This document shows positions 18,615 to 26,912 of a stretch of DNA of 64,000 nt, one piece after another. The DNA is from Arthrobacter terrae (lineage in GTDB: Bacteria; Actinomycetota; Actinomycetes; Actinomycetales; Micrococcaceae). Under the pieces are notes generated by a model that saw only the letters and a list, made by a program, of their open reading frames with translations, searched no databases and was not told the origin of the DNA. Where the stretch lies: contig NZ_JADNYM010000004.1 of NCBI RefSeq assembly GCF_015708085.1, positions 1-64,000 on the forward strand. The letters are read 5' to 3'. Within the stretch, counting starts at the first letter, position 1, and each line of letters starts with the position of its first letter. The position numbers and the translations under genes are program-made.

Positions 18615-19800
18615 GACCTCGCAGGCGCCCACTGTGCCGCCCACGGGGGAAACTGCGGGCGAAACTGCAGGCGCAACGGCGGTGGAACCCCGGCTCAACG
18701 TTTTCGGCCGGTTGGAATCGTGGCTGCTGGACGGCAAGCGTGCCAAATACGGAACTTCCATCCTGCGGATACTGCTCGGAGCCTCCGTTGTGGCCATCGT
18801 GGCCACCAACTTTATGGACCGCAAATATATCTGGGGTACCGCCTCCGGCTGGGCGCAGCCATACCGGGACGACAGCATCTGGAATTTCTGGCTGTTCAAG
18901 TACTTCAGCGCCGGTGATCCGGACCCGCTGCTGGTGGGCAAGCTGGTGCTCCTGGCGGTGTTCGGCCTGCTCATGGTCATCGGCTGGCGGACACGCATCG
19001 TCACTGTCGTGACCTTGCTGATGTTTATCTCCCTTGCCGCATTGGGCCCCACGTCCTCCGATTCGGCAGACAATGCTTTGCGCATCATGCTGATCTACAG
19101 CGCCTTCACCGACGGGTCCCAGCGCTGGTCCCTGGACGCCCGCCGCAGGCGGATCCGCATCGAAAGGATGTCCACCGGGAAGCGCCGGAGAAGCAGCGTG
19201 ACCTCCGTTGTACCGCGGTGGTTTGGCAACATCGTGCACAACTTGGCCGTCGTCGCCATCGGTGGCCAGGTAATCATTATCTATCTGGTTGCCGGACTGG
19301 CCAAGGCCCGGGGCACGCTCTGGCGCGACGGCACGGCGATCTACTATCCCATGCACGCGGAAAATTTCAGTCCATGGCCGCAGCTGAACCATCTGCTGGT
19401 GGCCAATGACCTGATGGTGCATCTGATTTCCTGGGGATCGGTCGCCATTCAGGTGCTGTTCCCGCTGCTGCTGCTGAACCGCTGGACCCGCCGCCTCGCC
19501 GTTCTCGGGCTTATCGCCATGCATGCCGGAATCGGCATATTTCTGGGATTGAGTGTCTTTTCCCTCTCTATGGTGGCCGCGGACGTTATCTTCGTGCGCG
19601 ACTCGACGCTTGAGTCCATTGGCCGCTGGTTCCGCGCCAGGGGTGGTGGCCGCCGTCGCCGGCCCGGACCGCATGACGCCAGGCCGGGCGAGACTGGGCA
19701 CCACAGCGAGGGCGAGCGTCACGGCCAGGGCAGCCACAACCTCACTCCCGGTCGCGACTTTGTCGACGTCACAAATGAGGACCCAGCGGCACCTGCCTAG
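18601..19800 (+). CDS. HTTM domain integral membrane protein (vitamin K-dependent gamma-carboxylase-like)
   Basis: Polytopic membrane protein of 399 residues with an HTTM-type core: about eight hydrophobic segments between residues 55 and 340, and the motif HAENFSPWPQLNHLLVAND, which aligns by eye with the central region of HTTM proteins. The family is distantly related to gamma-glutamyl carboxylase; the bacterial reaction is mostly unknown. The C-terminal 60 residues are Arg/Gly/His-rich and hydrophilic. It starts inside the DUF5819 gene (14-bp overlap). Confidence 0.82.
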   Translation: MKATRTSQAPTVPPTGETAGETAGATAVEPRLNVFGRLESWLLDGKRAKYGTSILRILLGASVVAIVATNFMDRKYIWGTASGWAQPYRDDSIWNFWLFKYFSAGDPDPLLVGKLVLLAVFGLLMVIGWRTRIVTVVTLLMFISLAALGPTSSDSADNALRIMLIYSAFTDGSQRWSLDARRRRIRIERMSTGKRRRSSVTSVVPRWFGNIVHNLAVVAIGGQVIIIYLVAGLAKARGTLWRDGTAIYYPMHAENFSPWPQLNHLLVANDLMVHLISWGSVAIQVLFPLLLLNRWTRRLAVLGLIAMHAGIGIFLGLSVFSLSMVAADVIFVRDSTLESIGRWFRARGGGRRRRPGPHDARPGETGHHSEGERHGQGSHNLTPGRDFVDVTNEDPAAPA

Positions 19801-19822
19801 CCGCTAAGACCGCCTTATCCGC

Positions 19823-21271
19823 TTAGACCCCGAGGTCAGGGGCCGGCAGCGAGAAAACGTCCTTGAGCGCAGTCTGTGCGGCGTACCAGCCGCACAGCCC
19901 ATGGACCGCCGGGCCAGGTGGGGTTGATGAGGAACACAGGTACACTCCCTTGGCCGGTGTCCGCCATGGATTTGGGGACACCACCGGACGCTTGATCAGC
20001 TGGCGCAGCGTCACTGCCCCGGCGCTGAAATCGCCGCCAACATAGTTCGGGTTGTACCGGCTGTATTCATCGGCCGTGATGGAATTCCGTGCCACAATGA
20101 CATCCCGAAAGCCGGGCGCGAAGCGTTCAATCTGGGCGGTGACGGCTTCGGTCATGTCCAGAGTCGATCCGGCCGGGACGTGTGCATAGGTCCACAGCAC
20201 CTGATGGCCAGCTGGTGCCCTGCTCGTGTCATAGGGGCTCGGCTGACTCATCAGCACGTACGGGTTGGCGGGATGGATCCCTGCCGCAACCTCGGCCTCG
20301 GAACGGGCCAGCGCCGCCCGCGTCCCCCCCAGATGTACGGTAGGGGCAAGCGCGAGCTCCGGATTACGCCAGGGAACCGGCCCGGACAAGGCAAAGTCCA
20401 CCTTACTGGCGGCGTTACCGTACTTGAAGGCTGCAAGTGCGCGGAGGTAGCGCGCAGGCAGTTCGGCGGAAGCGATGGTGGCCAAAGACGCTGCGGAAAC
20501 ATCAAGCAGCACCGCTTTGGCGCCGCTATCCGCCCTGGCCTGGGCCAGTGAGGAAATGGCCGTGTTGAGGACAATTTCTCCGCCATGGGCGATCAGGTCC
20601 GCCGCCATGGCGTCGGCAATCGCCTGTGAGCCGCCAACCGGAACCGGCCAGCCACGGCCATGCGCATGCGCCCCCAGCAGCATCCCGGCGCCGGCAGTGG
20701 CCAGCCCGGGCATCCTGCCGATCGAATGCGCATTGACCCCGGCAATCATGGCGGGGGCAACATCCTCCCTGAACCGGGCATTCCACAACGGTGTGCCCTG
20801 CTCCAGAGTGCGTAGTCCGTAGACCAGTGCGGCCAGCGGATTCCGCGGCATCCGCAGCAGCTGATGCTGGGTAAAATCCGTCACGCCGTCCAGCATCCGC
20901 AGAACCGGAGCAAACAGCGCCCGGTAAGCTGCGCCGTCGCGCCCCAAATGTTCAGCGGTGCGGTCCAGATCCCGGTAAGCAACGCCCGCCCGCCCGCCGT
21001 CGAGTGGATGCGCATAGGAAATCTCAGGTACGATCAGTTCGATTCGCCGATCCAGCTCGAACGCCTGAAAAAACGGGGAAGCGAGCGCCATCGGGTGCAC
21101 TGCTGAACAGACATCGTGCAGGTAACCGGGCACGGTCAGTTCCGCGCTGCGGGTTCCGCCGCCGATGCTGGCGGCCAGCTCGTAGACGCGTACCTTCAGC
21201 CCGGCCCGCGCCAGCGTCAGGGCTGCAGCCAGTCCATTGGGTCCGGAACCGACGACGACGGCGTCAATCAT
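19823..21271 (-). CDS. NAD(P)/FAD-dependent oxidoreductase, phytoene desaturase-like
   Basis: Flavoprotein of 482 residues. The N-terminus carries the dinucleotide fold VVVGSGPNGLAAALTLARAGLKVRVYE, and the C-terminus has YLCSSSTPPGPAVHGLCGWYAAQTAL, the second FAD contact of the CrtI/amine-oxidase-like superfamily (Pyr_redox with NAD(P)-binding). The substrate is unknown: carotenoid-type desaturation is possible, but no carotenoid genes are nearby. The start overlaps the end of the femAB-like gene by 8 bp, placing it last in a coupled run of three minus-strand genes. Confidence 0.85.
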   Translation of the reverse strand: MIDAVVVGSGPNGLAAALTLARAGLKVRVYELAASIGGGTRSAELTVPGYLHDVCSAVHPMALASPFFQAFELDRRIELIVPEISYAHPLDGGRAGVAYRDLDRTAEHLGRDGAAYRALFAPVLRMLDGVTDFTQHQLLRMPRNPLAALVYGLRTLEQGTPLWNARFREDVAPAMIAGVNAHSIGRMPGLATAGAGMLLGAHAHGRGWPVPVGGSQAIADAMAADLIAHGGEIVLNTAISSLAQARADSGAKAVLLDVSAASLATIASAELPARYLRALAAFKYGNAASKVDFALSGPVPWRNPELALAPTVHLGGTRAALARSEAEVAAGIHPANPYVLMSQPSPYDTSRAPAGHQVLWTYAHVPAGSTLDMTEAVTAQIERFAPGFRDVIVARNSITADEYSRYNPNYVGGDFSAGAVTLRQLIKRPVVSPNPWRTPAKGVYLCSSSTPPGPAVHGLCGWYAAQTALKDVFSLPAPDLGV

Positions 21272-22451
21272 GACGCGCTCCCGACTGGACAGCCGGTGCG
21301 GGAGATCCCGTGGATCCTGCCGCAGTGCCGGAGCGGCGCAGCAGACGCGTCGCCCGAGCCCGGATGCGGTTGAGCCCGCGTCGCCCTGCCGGTAATCCCT
21401 CGCGTCGTAGTTTCAGGGCGCTGGCCAGCGCTTTATAGTGCAGCTTTTTCAGCGGAACGTCGTAAGTGGTTGGCAGGACCACCACGTCCTTGGAGAAATT
21501 GCGCTTAAACGTCGTGACATTAGCCAGTGAAGGGTACGTGTCGGAAACAATCCCGGTCAGACCGCACGCCGTGTTGCCACGGGCCTTGAGCATTTTGAGG
21601 CTTTCCCACAGCAGCAGATACGGGGCAAAGGCCTTCCGAGCCGCCGCAGTACTGGCTGCGAAATAGTAAACGGCGTAGCCGCGGTATTCCGTTGTGATCA
21701 GCCAGCACAGCGGCTGATCAGCCAAGTAGGCCACCATCAGCTCGGTGTAGTCCGCCAACGATGTCAGCAGGGTTTCGTAGTAGCCCGAGTCGAAGGAGGA
21801 AAAGCCATCCCGGGCGGCGGTCTCCGCCATGATCGGGAACAGCTCCCGGCGGAAGACCGCCAGCCGGTCAGCAGCTTCGATGGTTCGGATCTCCACGCCG
21901 GCACGGGTGGCCTTGCGGATGCTTTGCCGGGCGTTGGGCCGGAATCCTGCAAGCATTGTCTTTTCATCAGGGCCCAGATCCACCACGATTTCGCGGTCAT
22001 ACCAGCCTGGTTCCAGCGCCTTGGCCACACCTTGGTGCGGATGCTCCACCTGCAGCCGGACGAACACGGGGTTGACACCTGAACCGGGCCCGAACTGCGA
22101 ACGAAGGGTGCCCAGCAGCCGCCGCTCCGCCGCCGCGGTCCGGGGACCAAACCAAACGGGACCATTGACCACCACCATGGATTCGCGGAGCCGTCGGGTG
22201 GAATGCAGAAAACTGGCTACCACGACCGGTTCTGCACTTGAGCTGGCAGCAGCTCCTCCGGCTGCCGTTCCGGCAGCAGCAGCGTCGTCGAAATATGCGA
22301 AAATGCCGAACGGCTCCCGTCCCGTGTCCCGCTCAAAGCCGGCCCACTGAGGCGTTTGTTCAAGGGGGATCAGGACGCTCGGATATGCTGCGGCAATCTC
22401 AGCAAAGCGATCGCGTGTCAGCTCTTCGTACCGGTAGTTCTCGGCAGTCAA
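21264..22451 (-). CDS. FemAB/FemX-like aminoacyltransferase (GNAT fold)
   Basis: Protein of 395 residues in the FemABX superfamily, whose members use aminoacyl-tRNA to add interpeptide-bridge residues to lipid II. Support: N-terminal ELTRDRFAEIAAAYPSVLIPLEQTPQWAGFERDTG, central PNARQSIRKATRAGVEI and C-terminal YRGYAVYYFAASTAAARKAFAPYLLLWESLKMLKARGN, with a basic helical tail. A role in peptidoglycan cross-bridge synthesis is plausible but inferred. The start overlaps the previous gene's stop (ATGA) and the end overlaps the oxidoreductase start. Confidence 0.82.
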   Translation of the reverse strand: MTAENYRYEELTRDRFAEIAAAYPSVLIPLEQTPQWAGFERDTGREPFGIFAYFDDAAAAGTAAGGAAASSSAEPVVVASFLHSTRRLRESMVVVNGPVWFGPRTAAAERRLLGTLRSQFGPGSGVNPVFVRLQVEHPHQGVAKALEPGWYDREIVVDLGPDEKTMLAGFRPNARQSIRKATRAGVEIRTIEAADRLAVFRRELFPIMAETAARDGFSSFDSGYYETLLTSLADYTELMVAYLADQPLCWLITTEYRGYAVYYFAASTAAARKAFAPYLLLWESLKMLKARGNTACGLTGIVSDTYPSLANVTTFKRNFSKDVVVLPTTYDVPLKKLHYKALASALKLRREGLPAGRRGLNRIRARATRLLRRSGTAAGSTGSPAPAVQSGARHD

Positions 22452-23959
22452 CGGGACGTTTCTCCTTGGGCTTGCTGGCTACTTTGCGGGTCTGCGGACC
22501 CGCTCAACATTACCCGTGCAGTCCGGGGGAACCCCAAGGTTAGCCGGTCGGGGGCGTATTCCAGCACGCCCGCTTGCGGGTCATCAGTTCCGCCACGCCG
22601 CACCACGTCGTAACCCGGTCTGAGAATGTCACGCACCACCAGTGCCATCACCACGACGGTAGCACCGGTCTGCAGCAGTACGGCCAGTGCAAAATAGGGC
22701 ATATCGATTGCGTGCTGGGCGTTGCCGTTGCCAAGTTCGCTGCCCAAAAACAATAACAGCGCCAAAAACCCAAGAATCTGTACAGCCTGCCAGCTCAGCA
22801 CCGTGCGCCACTTTGGCCGTGCGAGCGCCAGCAGCGGAAGCAACCAGACGATGTGCTGCGGTGCGGCGTACTTGTCCGTTATGGAGTATGCCGCCACCAG
22901 CAGAAACGCCAGCTGCGCGAAGCGCGGCCGGCGCCCTGCCGCCATGGCTAACCACGCGAGGCTTAGCACGGCCAGCATCAGCAGCGCCAGCGCGATAACG
23001 CTTATCGTGACCGGCCCCGCGGTGGCTGCGCCTAACCGCTGGGCGATGAGATCATACGTCTGGTAAATCGAGGACTCGCTGGGTTTGTTGCCCAGCCCAT
23101 CGCTGAGATAGGCTCCCCACGCCGCGGGATTGAGGACAAGTACCGGCAGCATAACGACTAACCAGGCGACTATGGCGGCAATGGCAGACTCGGTCAGGGG
23201 AAGCCAGCGTCCTGTTCTCAAACTCAGCAGCAGCACGACCAGCAAAATCAATAATGCATACGGCTGCACACAGGCTGCCAGCCCCAGCAGGCCACCGGCT
23301 GCAAAATTGTGCCGTCGGGCGAACAACAGCATTGCAATGGCCACCAGGGCTGCGGCCCACAGGTCCCAACTGGTGAACGCAGTGAATAGTAGGGCCGGGC
23401 TAGCTGCAACGATGGCGGCGTCCCAGGGCCGGCGCCCGGCGCCGCGCGCAGTGGCCACTACGGTGACCATCCACATGATGACAATCAGCAGCGAATTCAG
23501 ATCGAAGAATGCCAGTTGCGACTGCGCTTCTGTCCCTGCACCGTTGGCGAGCCAGCCGGTAATGCCGGCGATTATCCCCGTCAGCGGCGGGTAAGCGAAC
23601 GTGGCATTTGAACTAAAGTAGGGGAAAAACGCCGCGAGGCCCTGGTTCTTAAAAAGGCCCTGGTCCTTAAAAACGTTGGGCAACTCCGACCAGCACGTTG
23701 TTGAGTACTGGTCCGGGGTGGTCCAGCCGGATTGCCTGCAGTGAAATTTAAACAGGACCGCCAGAATTCCCGAAACCGTGACCATTATGATGAGCACTCG
23801 CTCAACGGTAAAGAATCCGGGGCTCACGATGCCTGGGGCACTTCGGCGTCCCAGCGGACCACCGACTACTTCGGTCATCTGACTGAGCAACGTGTCGCTT
23901 CGCGTGGGGACCGCAACGCGAAGACGTCTGCGGTGCGTCTGTGGTCGGAAATCCTGCAT
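22448..23959 (-). CDS. Polytopic membrane protein, probable GT-C/GT87-like glycosyltransferase
   Basis: Integral membrane protein of up to 503 residues with about ten to twelve hydrophobic segments after a short cytoplasmic lead. Segment FHCRQSGWTTPDQYSTTCWSELPN and the following FPYFSSNATFAYPPLTGI form a large extracellular loop between early helices, as in GT-C mannosyl/arabinosyl-type transferases that use polyprenyl-phosphate sugars. The assignment is by topology and loop character only. Start choice is uncertain: ATG 23959 or ATG 23878 (MTEVVGGPLGRR); neither has a strong ribosome-binding site. The stop overlaps the femAB-like start. Confidence 0.65.
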   Translation of the reverse strand: MQDFRPQTHRRRLRVAVPTRSDTLLSQMTEVVGGPLGRRSAPGIVSPGFFTVERVLIIMVTVSGILAVLFKFHCRQSGWTTPDQYSTTCWSELPNVFKDQGLFKNQGLAAFFPYFSSNATFAYPPLTGIIAGITGWLANGAGTEAQSQLAFFDLNSLLIVIMWMVTVVATARGAGRRPWDAAIVAASPALLFTAFTSWDLWAAALVAIAMLLFARRHNFAAGGLLGLAACVQPYALLILLVVLLLSLRTGRWLPLTESAIAAIVAWLVVMLPVLVLNPAAWGAYLSDGLGNKPSESSIYQTYDLIAQRLGAATAGPVTISVIALALLMLAVLSLAWLAMAAGRRPRFAQLAFLLVAAYSITDKYAAPQHIVWLLPLLALARPKWRTVLSWQAVQILGFLALLLFLGSELGNGNAQHAIDMPYFALAVLLQTGATVVVMALVVRDILRPGYDVVRRGGTDDPQAGVLEYAPDRLTLGFPRTARVMLSGSADPQSSQQAQGETSR

Positions 23960-24099
23960 GACAGCGAGCTTACCGGCTGGCCTTTCGCTTCGGCTGTCTA
24001 TTTGCTTTTCGCACGGCGAATAAGCCCAGTTAGTTTCGGCAGAAGGAGCATGCGGGCGCTAAATATAGACCTTTTACCCATGATTTATAGATAATCTTT

Positions 24100-24720
24100 T
24101 TATAATCCCCATTGTTCAATTGCAGGAGTGCGTTTGTCCCAACCCAGAGTGCAGACTTTGGCTGTGCCGAGCAGAAAGTGCCGGCCCTCAACCGCGTCAA
24201 GCTTAAGCCAGCGGGCCGCCAGCACGCGCAGGAAATGACCATGTGCCACCAGCAGCGCATTTCCCACGGTTGTTCCGTCCGGTTGCGGGCTAAGAACCCG
24301 CGCTACGATCGAATCCGCGCGCGCAGCAACCTGCGCCAGCGTTTCACCGTTGGGCACGCCGTCCTTCCAGATCAGGTATCCCGGGTTTTTGGCCCGAATG
24401 TCAGCGCTATTGACGCCTTCATAGTCTCCGTAGTCCCACTCGCAGGCCGCCGGCTCCACTACCGCATGGGGGAAACCAGCCAGTTCGGCCGTTCGGTGGG
24501 CCCGCTGCAGCGGCGAAGTCAGCACCAGGGAGAAATCTATCTCCGCTAAGGCCGCGCGGGCGGATCGCGCCTGCTCCTCGCCGCGTTCGGTCAGCGGCAG
24601 ATCCGTCAGCCCCGTGTACTGCCCGCTGCGGGACCACTCGGTTTCCCCGTGCCGCAGGAGCCAGAGTCGGGGAAGGTCATCTCCGATCCGTACAGGGGCC
24701 GGAACTGATTCAACGCTCAT
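24100..24720 (-). CDS. Histidine phosphatase family protein (phosphoglycerate mutase-like)
   Basis: A 206-residue enzyme of the histidine phosphatase superfamily: catalytic RHGETEW (LRHGETEWSRSGQYTGLTDLPLTERGEEQA), second-site Arg/Glu in TSPLQRAHRTAEL and the His in LLVAHGHFLRVL. Substrate (phosphosugar, phosphoglycerate or nucleotide) cannot be told. The start ATG overlaps the TGA of the CCA-adding gene (ATGA at 24717-24720), so the two are co-translated; such pairing is common in Micrococcaceae. Confidence 0.9.
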   Translation of the reverse strand: MSVESVPAPVRIGDDLPRLWLLRHGETEWSRSGQYTGLTDLPLTERGEEQARSARAALAEIDFSLVLTSPLQRAHRTAELAGFPHAVVEPAACEWDYGDYEGVNSADIRAKNPGYLIWKDGVPNGETLAQVAARADSIVARVLSPQPDGTTVGNALLVAHGHFLRVLAARWLKLDAVEGRHFLLGTAKVCTLGWDKRTPAIEQWGL

Positions 24721-26222
24721 GGTGTTCCTTTCGTTGCCGGCTCAGCGGCGGACCCGCCGCTGTCGCCGTCGCTGCTGCCGCCGTCGTCGTCGGCCTCCGG
24801 CTGCTCCGCCCACCACTGCGCAAGCCTGCGCTCGGCGTCGTCCCGGCCCAACGGGCCATGTTCCATCCGTTCCTCGAGCAGGAATTTATAGGCTCGGCCG
24901 ACGACTGGTCCGGGCTTGAGTCCCAGCAGTGCCATAATCTGCGCACCATCCAGATCGGGGCGAATGGACGCGAGTTCTTCCTGCGCCTCGAGCACGGTGA
25001 TCCTGCCCTCCAGATCGTCATAAGCGAACGATAACCTGTCTGCTTTGCGCTGATTACGCGTAGTAACGTCCGATCGGGTCAATCGGTGCAGCCGCGGTAA
25101 AAGTGGTCCTGCGTCGGCCACATAGCGGCGTACCGCGGAATCCGTCCATTCAGCCTCGCCGTAGCCGTAAAAACGCATGTGCAATTCAACCAGCCGCGCC
25201 ACGGCCTTAATGGAGTCATTGTCGAAGCGCAGCGCCTTCATTCTCTTCGCGACAAGCTTGGCGCCGACCACGTCGTGATGCCGGAAGCTCACCGCCCCGG
25301 CGGGTTCAAAGCGACGGGTGGAAGGTTTCCCGCAATCGTGCATTAGGGCCGCAAAACGAAGGACAAAGTCCGGCCGCGGAACGGTTCCTTCCGGCCCCGT
25401 TTCCAACTGAGCCGCCTGTTCCAGCACCTGCAGGGAATGCTGATACACGTCCTTGTGCCGGTGGTGCTCATCCGTTTCCAGCTGCAAGGCGGGAAGCTCC
25501 GGCAGCATGTGACCCGCCAACCCGGTATCCACCAGAATGTCGATGCCCGCCCTCGGATGCGCCCCGCAGATCAGCTTGACCAGTTCATCACGGATGCGTT
25601 CAGCGGAAATGATGCCGATTCTCTGCGCCATCGCGGTCATCGCCGCACGCACCTCGGGATGGACGGTGATGCCCAATTGTGCGGCGAAGCGCGCTGCCCG
25701 CATCATGCGCAGCGGGTCGTCGGAGAAGGAGGACTCAGGTGCGGCAGGCGTCCGCAGTATCCCAGCCCGCAGGTCCCTCTCCCCGCCGAATGGATCCACC
25801 AGTTCCAAAGCGGGCAGGCGCAGAGCCATGGAGTTAATCGTGAAATCGCGCCGCTGCAGATCGTCCTGCAGTGAATGGCCGAAAGCTACCGCGGGTTTAC
25901 GGGAATCCTTCTCGTAGGCCTCCGCACGATAAGTGGTGACCTCGATGGTCAGCGGAACGCCGGCACGCCCGTTCTTACGGAACGCTATAGTCCCGAAGGC
26001 ACGTCCGACCTCCCAATGCGCATCCGCCCATTTCCTGGCCACCTGCAGGGTCTGCTCGGGGGTGGCATCGGTGGTGAAGTCCAGATCCGGCGAAGTGCGC
26101 CCCAGGAATAGATCGCGGACCGGCCCCCCCACCAGTGAAATTTCATGCCCGGCATCCACAAAAAGCTGCCCGAGTTCCAAGACGATCGGGTCCAACGATG
26201 AACTATCAAGAACTTGCACCAT
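24717..26222 (-). CDS. cca: CCA tRNA nucleotidyltransferase
   Basis: Adds the 3' CCA end to tRNAs. Class II nucleotidyltransferase: GGPVRDLFLGRTSPDLDFTTDATPEQ (catalytic Asp pair LDFTTD), RRDFTINSMALR, the RRDP-like adenine/cytosine-binding helices (SFSDDPLRMMRAARFAAQL), and an HD-type domain (LRFAALMHDCGKPSTRRF) around residue 290. The C-terminal 30 residues are Asp/Gly/Ser-rich. Both tRNA genes later in the window differ in whether CCA is encoded, so this enzyme would be needed for tRNA-Ile at least. Full length, 501 residues. Confidence 0.93.
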   Translation of the reverse strand: MVQVLDSSSLDPIVLELGQLFVDAGHEISLVGGPVRDLFLGRTSPDLDFTTDATPEQTLQVARKWADAHWEVGRAFGTIAFRKNGRAGVPLTIEVTTYRAEAYEKDSRKPAVAFGHSLQDDLQRRDFTINSMALRLPALELVDPFGGERDLRAGILRTPAAPESSFSDDPLRMMRAARFAAQLGITVHPEVRAAMTAMAQRIGIISAERIRDELVKLICGAHPRAGIDILVDTGLAGHMLPELPALQLETDEHHRHKDVYQHSLQVLEQAAQLETGPEGTVPRPDFVLRFAALMHDCGKPSTRRFEPAGAVSFRHHDVVGAKLVAKRMKALRFDNDSIKAVARLVELHMRFYGYGEAEWTDSAVRRYVADAGPLLPRLHRLTRSDVTTRNQRKADRLSFAYDDLEGRITVLEAQEELASIRPDLDGAQIMALLGLKPGPVVGRAYKFLLEERMEHGPLGRDDAERRLAQWWAEQPEADDDGGSSDGDSGGSAAEPATKGTP

Positions 26223-26344
26223 AGTCCTTTAACAATGCCAGACTTTTTGGCCCGGTCCGTGCGTCATGGCCGCCTGGAAGGTCCAAAACCGGATCAACAG
26301 CACCTGCTGCAAACTGTCCTCATGGTCAGGGAAAGGTAGTTAGA

Positions 26345-26893
26345 GTGGAGATCATGGCACATCCCGTTCCAAGCGCTCCGAAGAGGACACCGTTGCCGTC
26401 GGCAATCGGCGCCCACGTGGTGCCCGGCGGCCATCCGACGACCTCCGCCCTGCCCACCGTGGAAGAGGTTTCGGCCGGCGGTGTTGTCGTGGAAAAGTAC
26501 GACGGCGAACTCCGGGTTGCGATCATTGCCCGGCTAAACCGCGGTGGCCGGCTTGAATGGTGTCTGCCCAAGGGACACCCTGAGAACCAGGAAAACCATG
26601 AAGAAGCCGCAATCCGCGAGATCGAAGAGGAAACCGGTATTTGTGGCTCCGTGCTCGCTCCGCTGGGGAGTATCGATTATTGGTTCACGGTCAGCGGGCA
26701 CCGCGTGCACAAGACCGTGCACCATTATCTGCTGCGCGCCACCGGCGGCCACCTGACCATCGAAAATGATCCGGACCACGAGGCGGTGGATGTTGCGTGG
26801 GTCAACCTCTCCGACCTGCCCAAACGCCTCTCCTTCCCCAATGAGCGGCGAATCGCCGATCTGGCAAGGGAAACGCTGCCGGAGGATTTTTAG
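26345..26893 (+). CDS. NUDIX hydrolase
   Basis: NUDIX phosphohydrolase of 182 residues. The Nudix box GHPENQENHEEAAIREIEEETGI is complete: G-x5-E-x7-REUxEExGU. It precedes murJ by 19 bp on the plus strand and sits divergent from cca, a syntenic position seen in actinobacteria. Substrate unknown. Start uncertain: GTG 26345 has GAAAGG at a good distance; ATG 26354 has GGAG only three bases away. Confidence 0.9.
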   Translation: MEIMAHPVPSAPKRTPLPSAIGAHVVPGGHPTTSALPTVEEVSAGGVVVEKYDGELRVAIIARLNRGGRLEWCLPKGHPENQENHEEAAIREIEEETGICGSVLAPLGSIDYWFTVSGHRVHKTVHHYLLRATGGHLTIENDPDHEAVDVAWVNLSDLPKRLSFPNERRIADLARETLPEDF

Positions 26894-26912
26894 CCCGACA
26901 GTGAGATGATGG

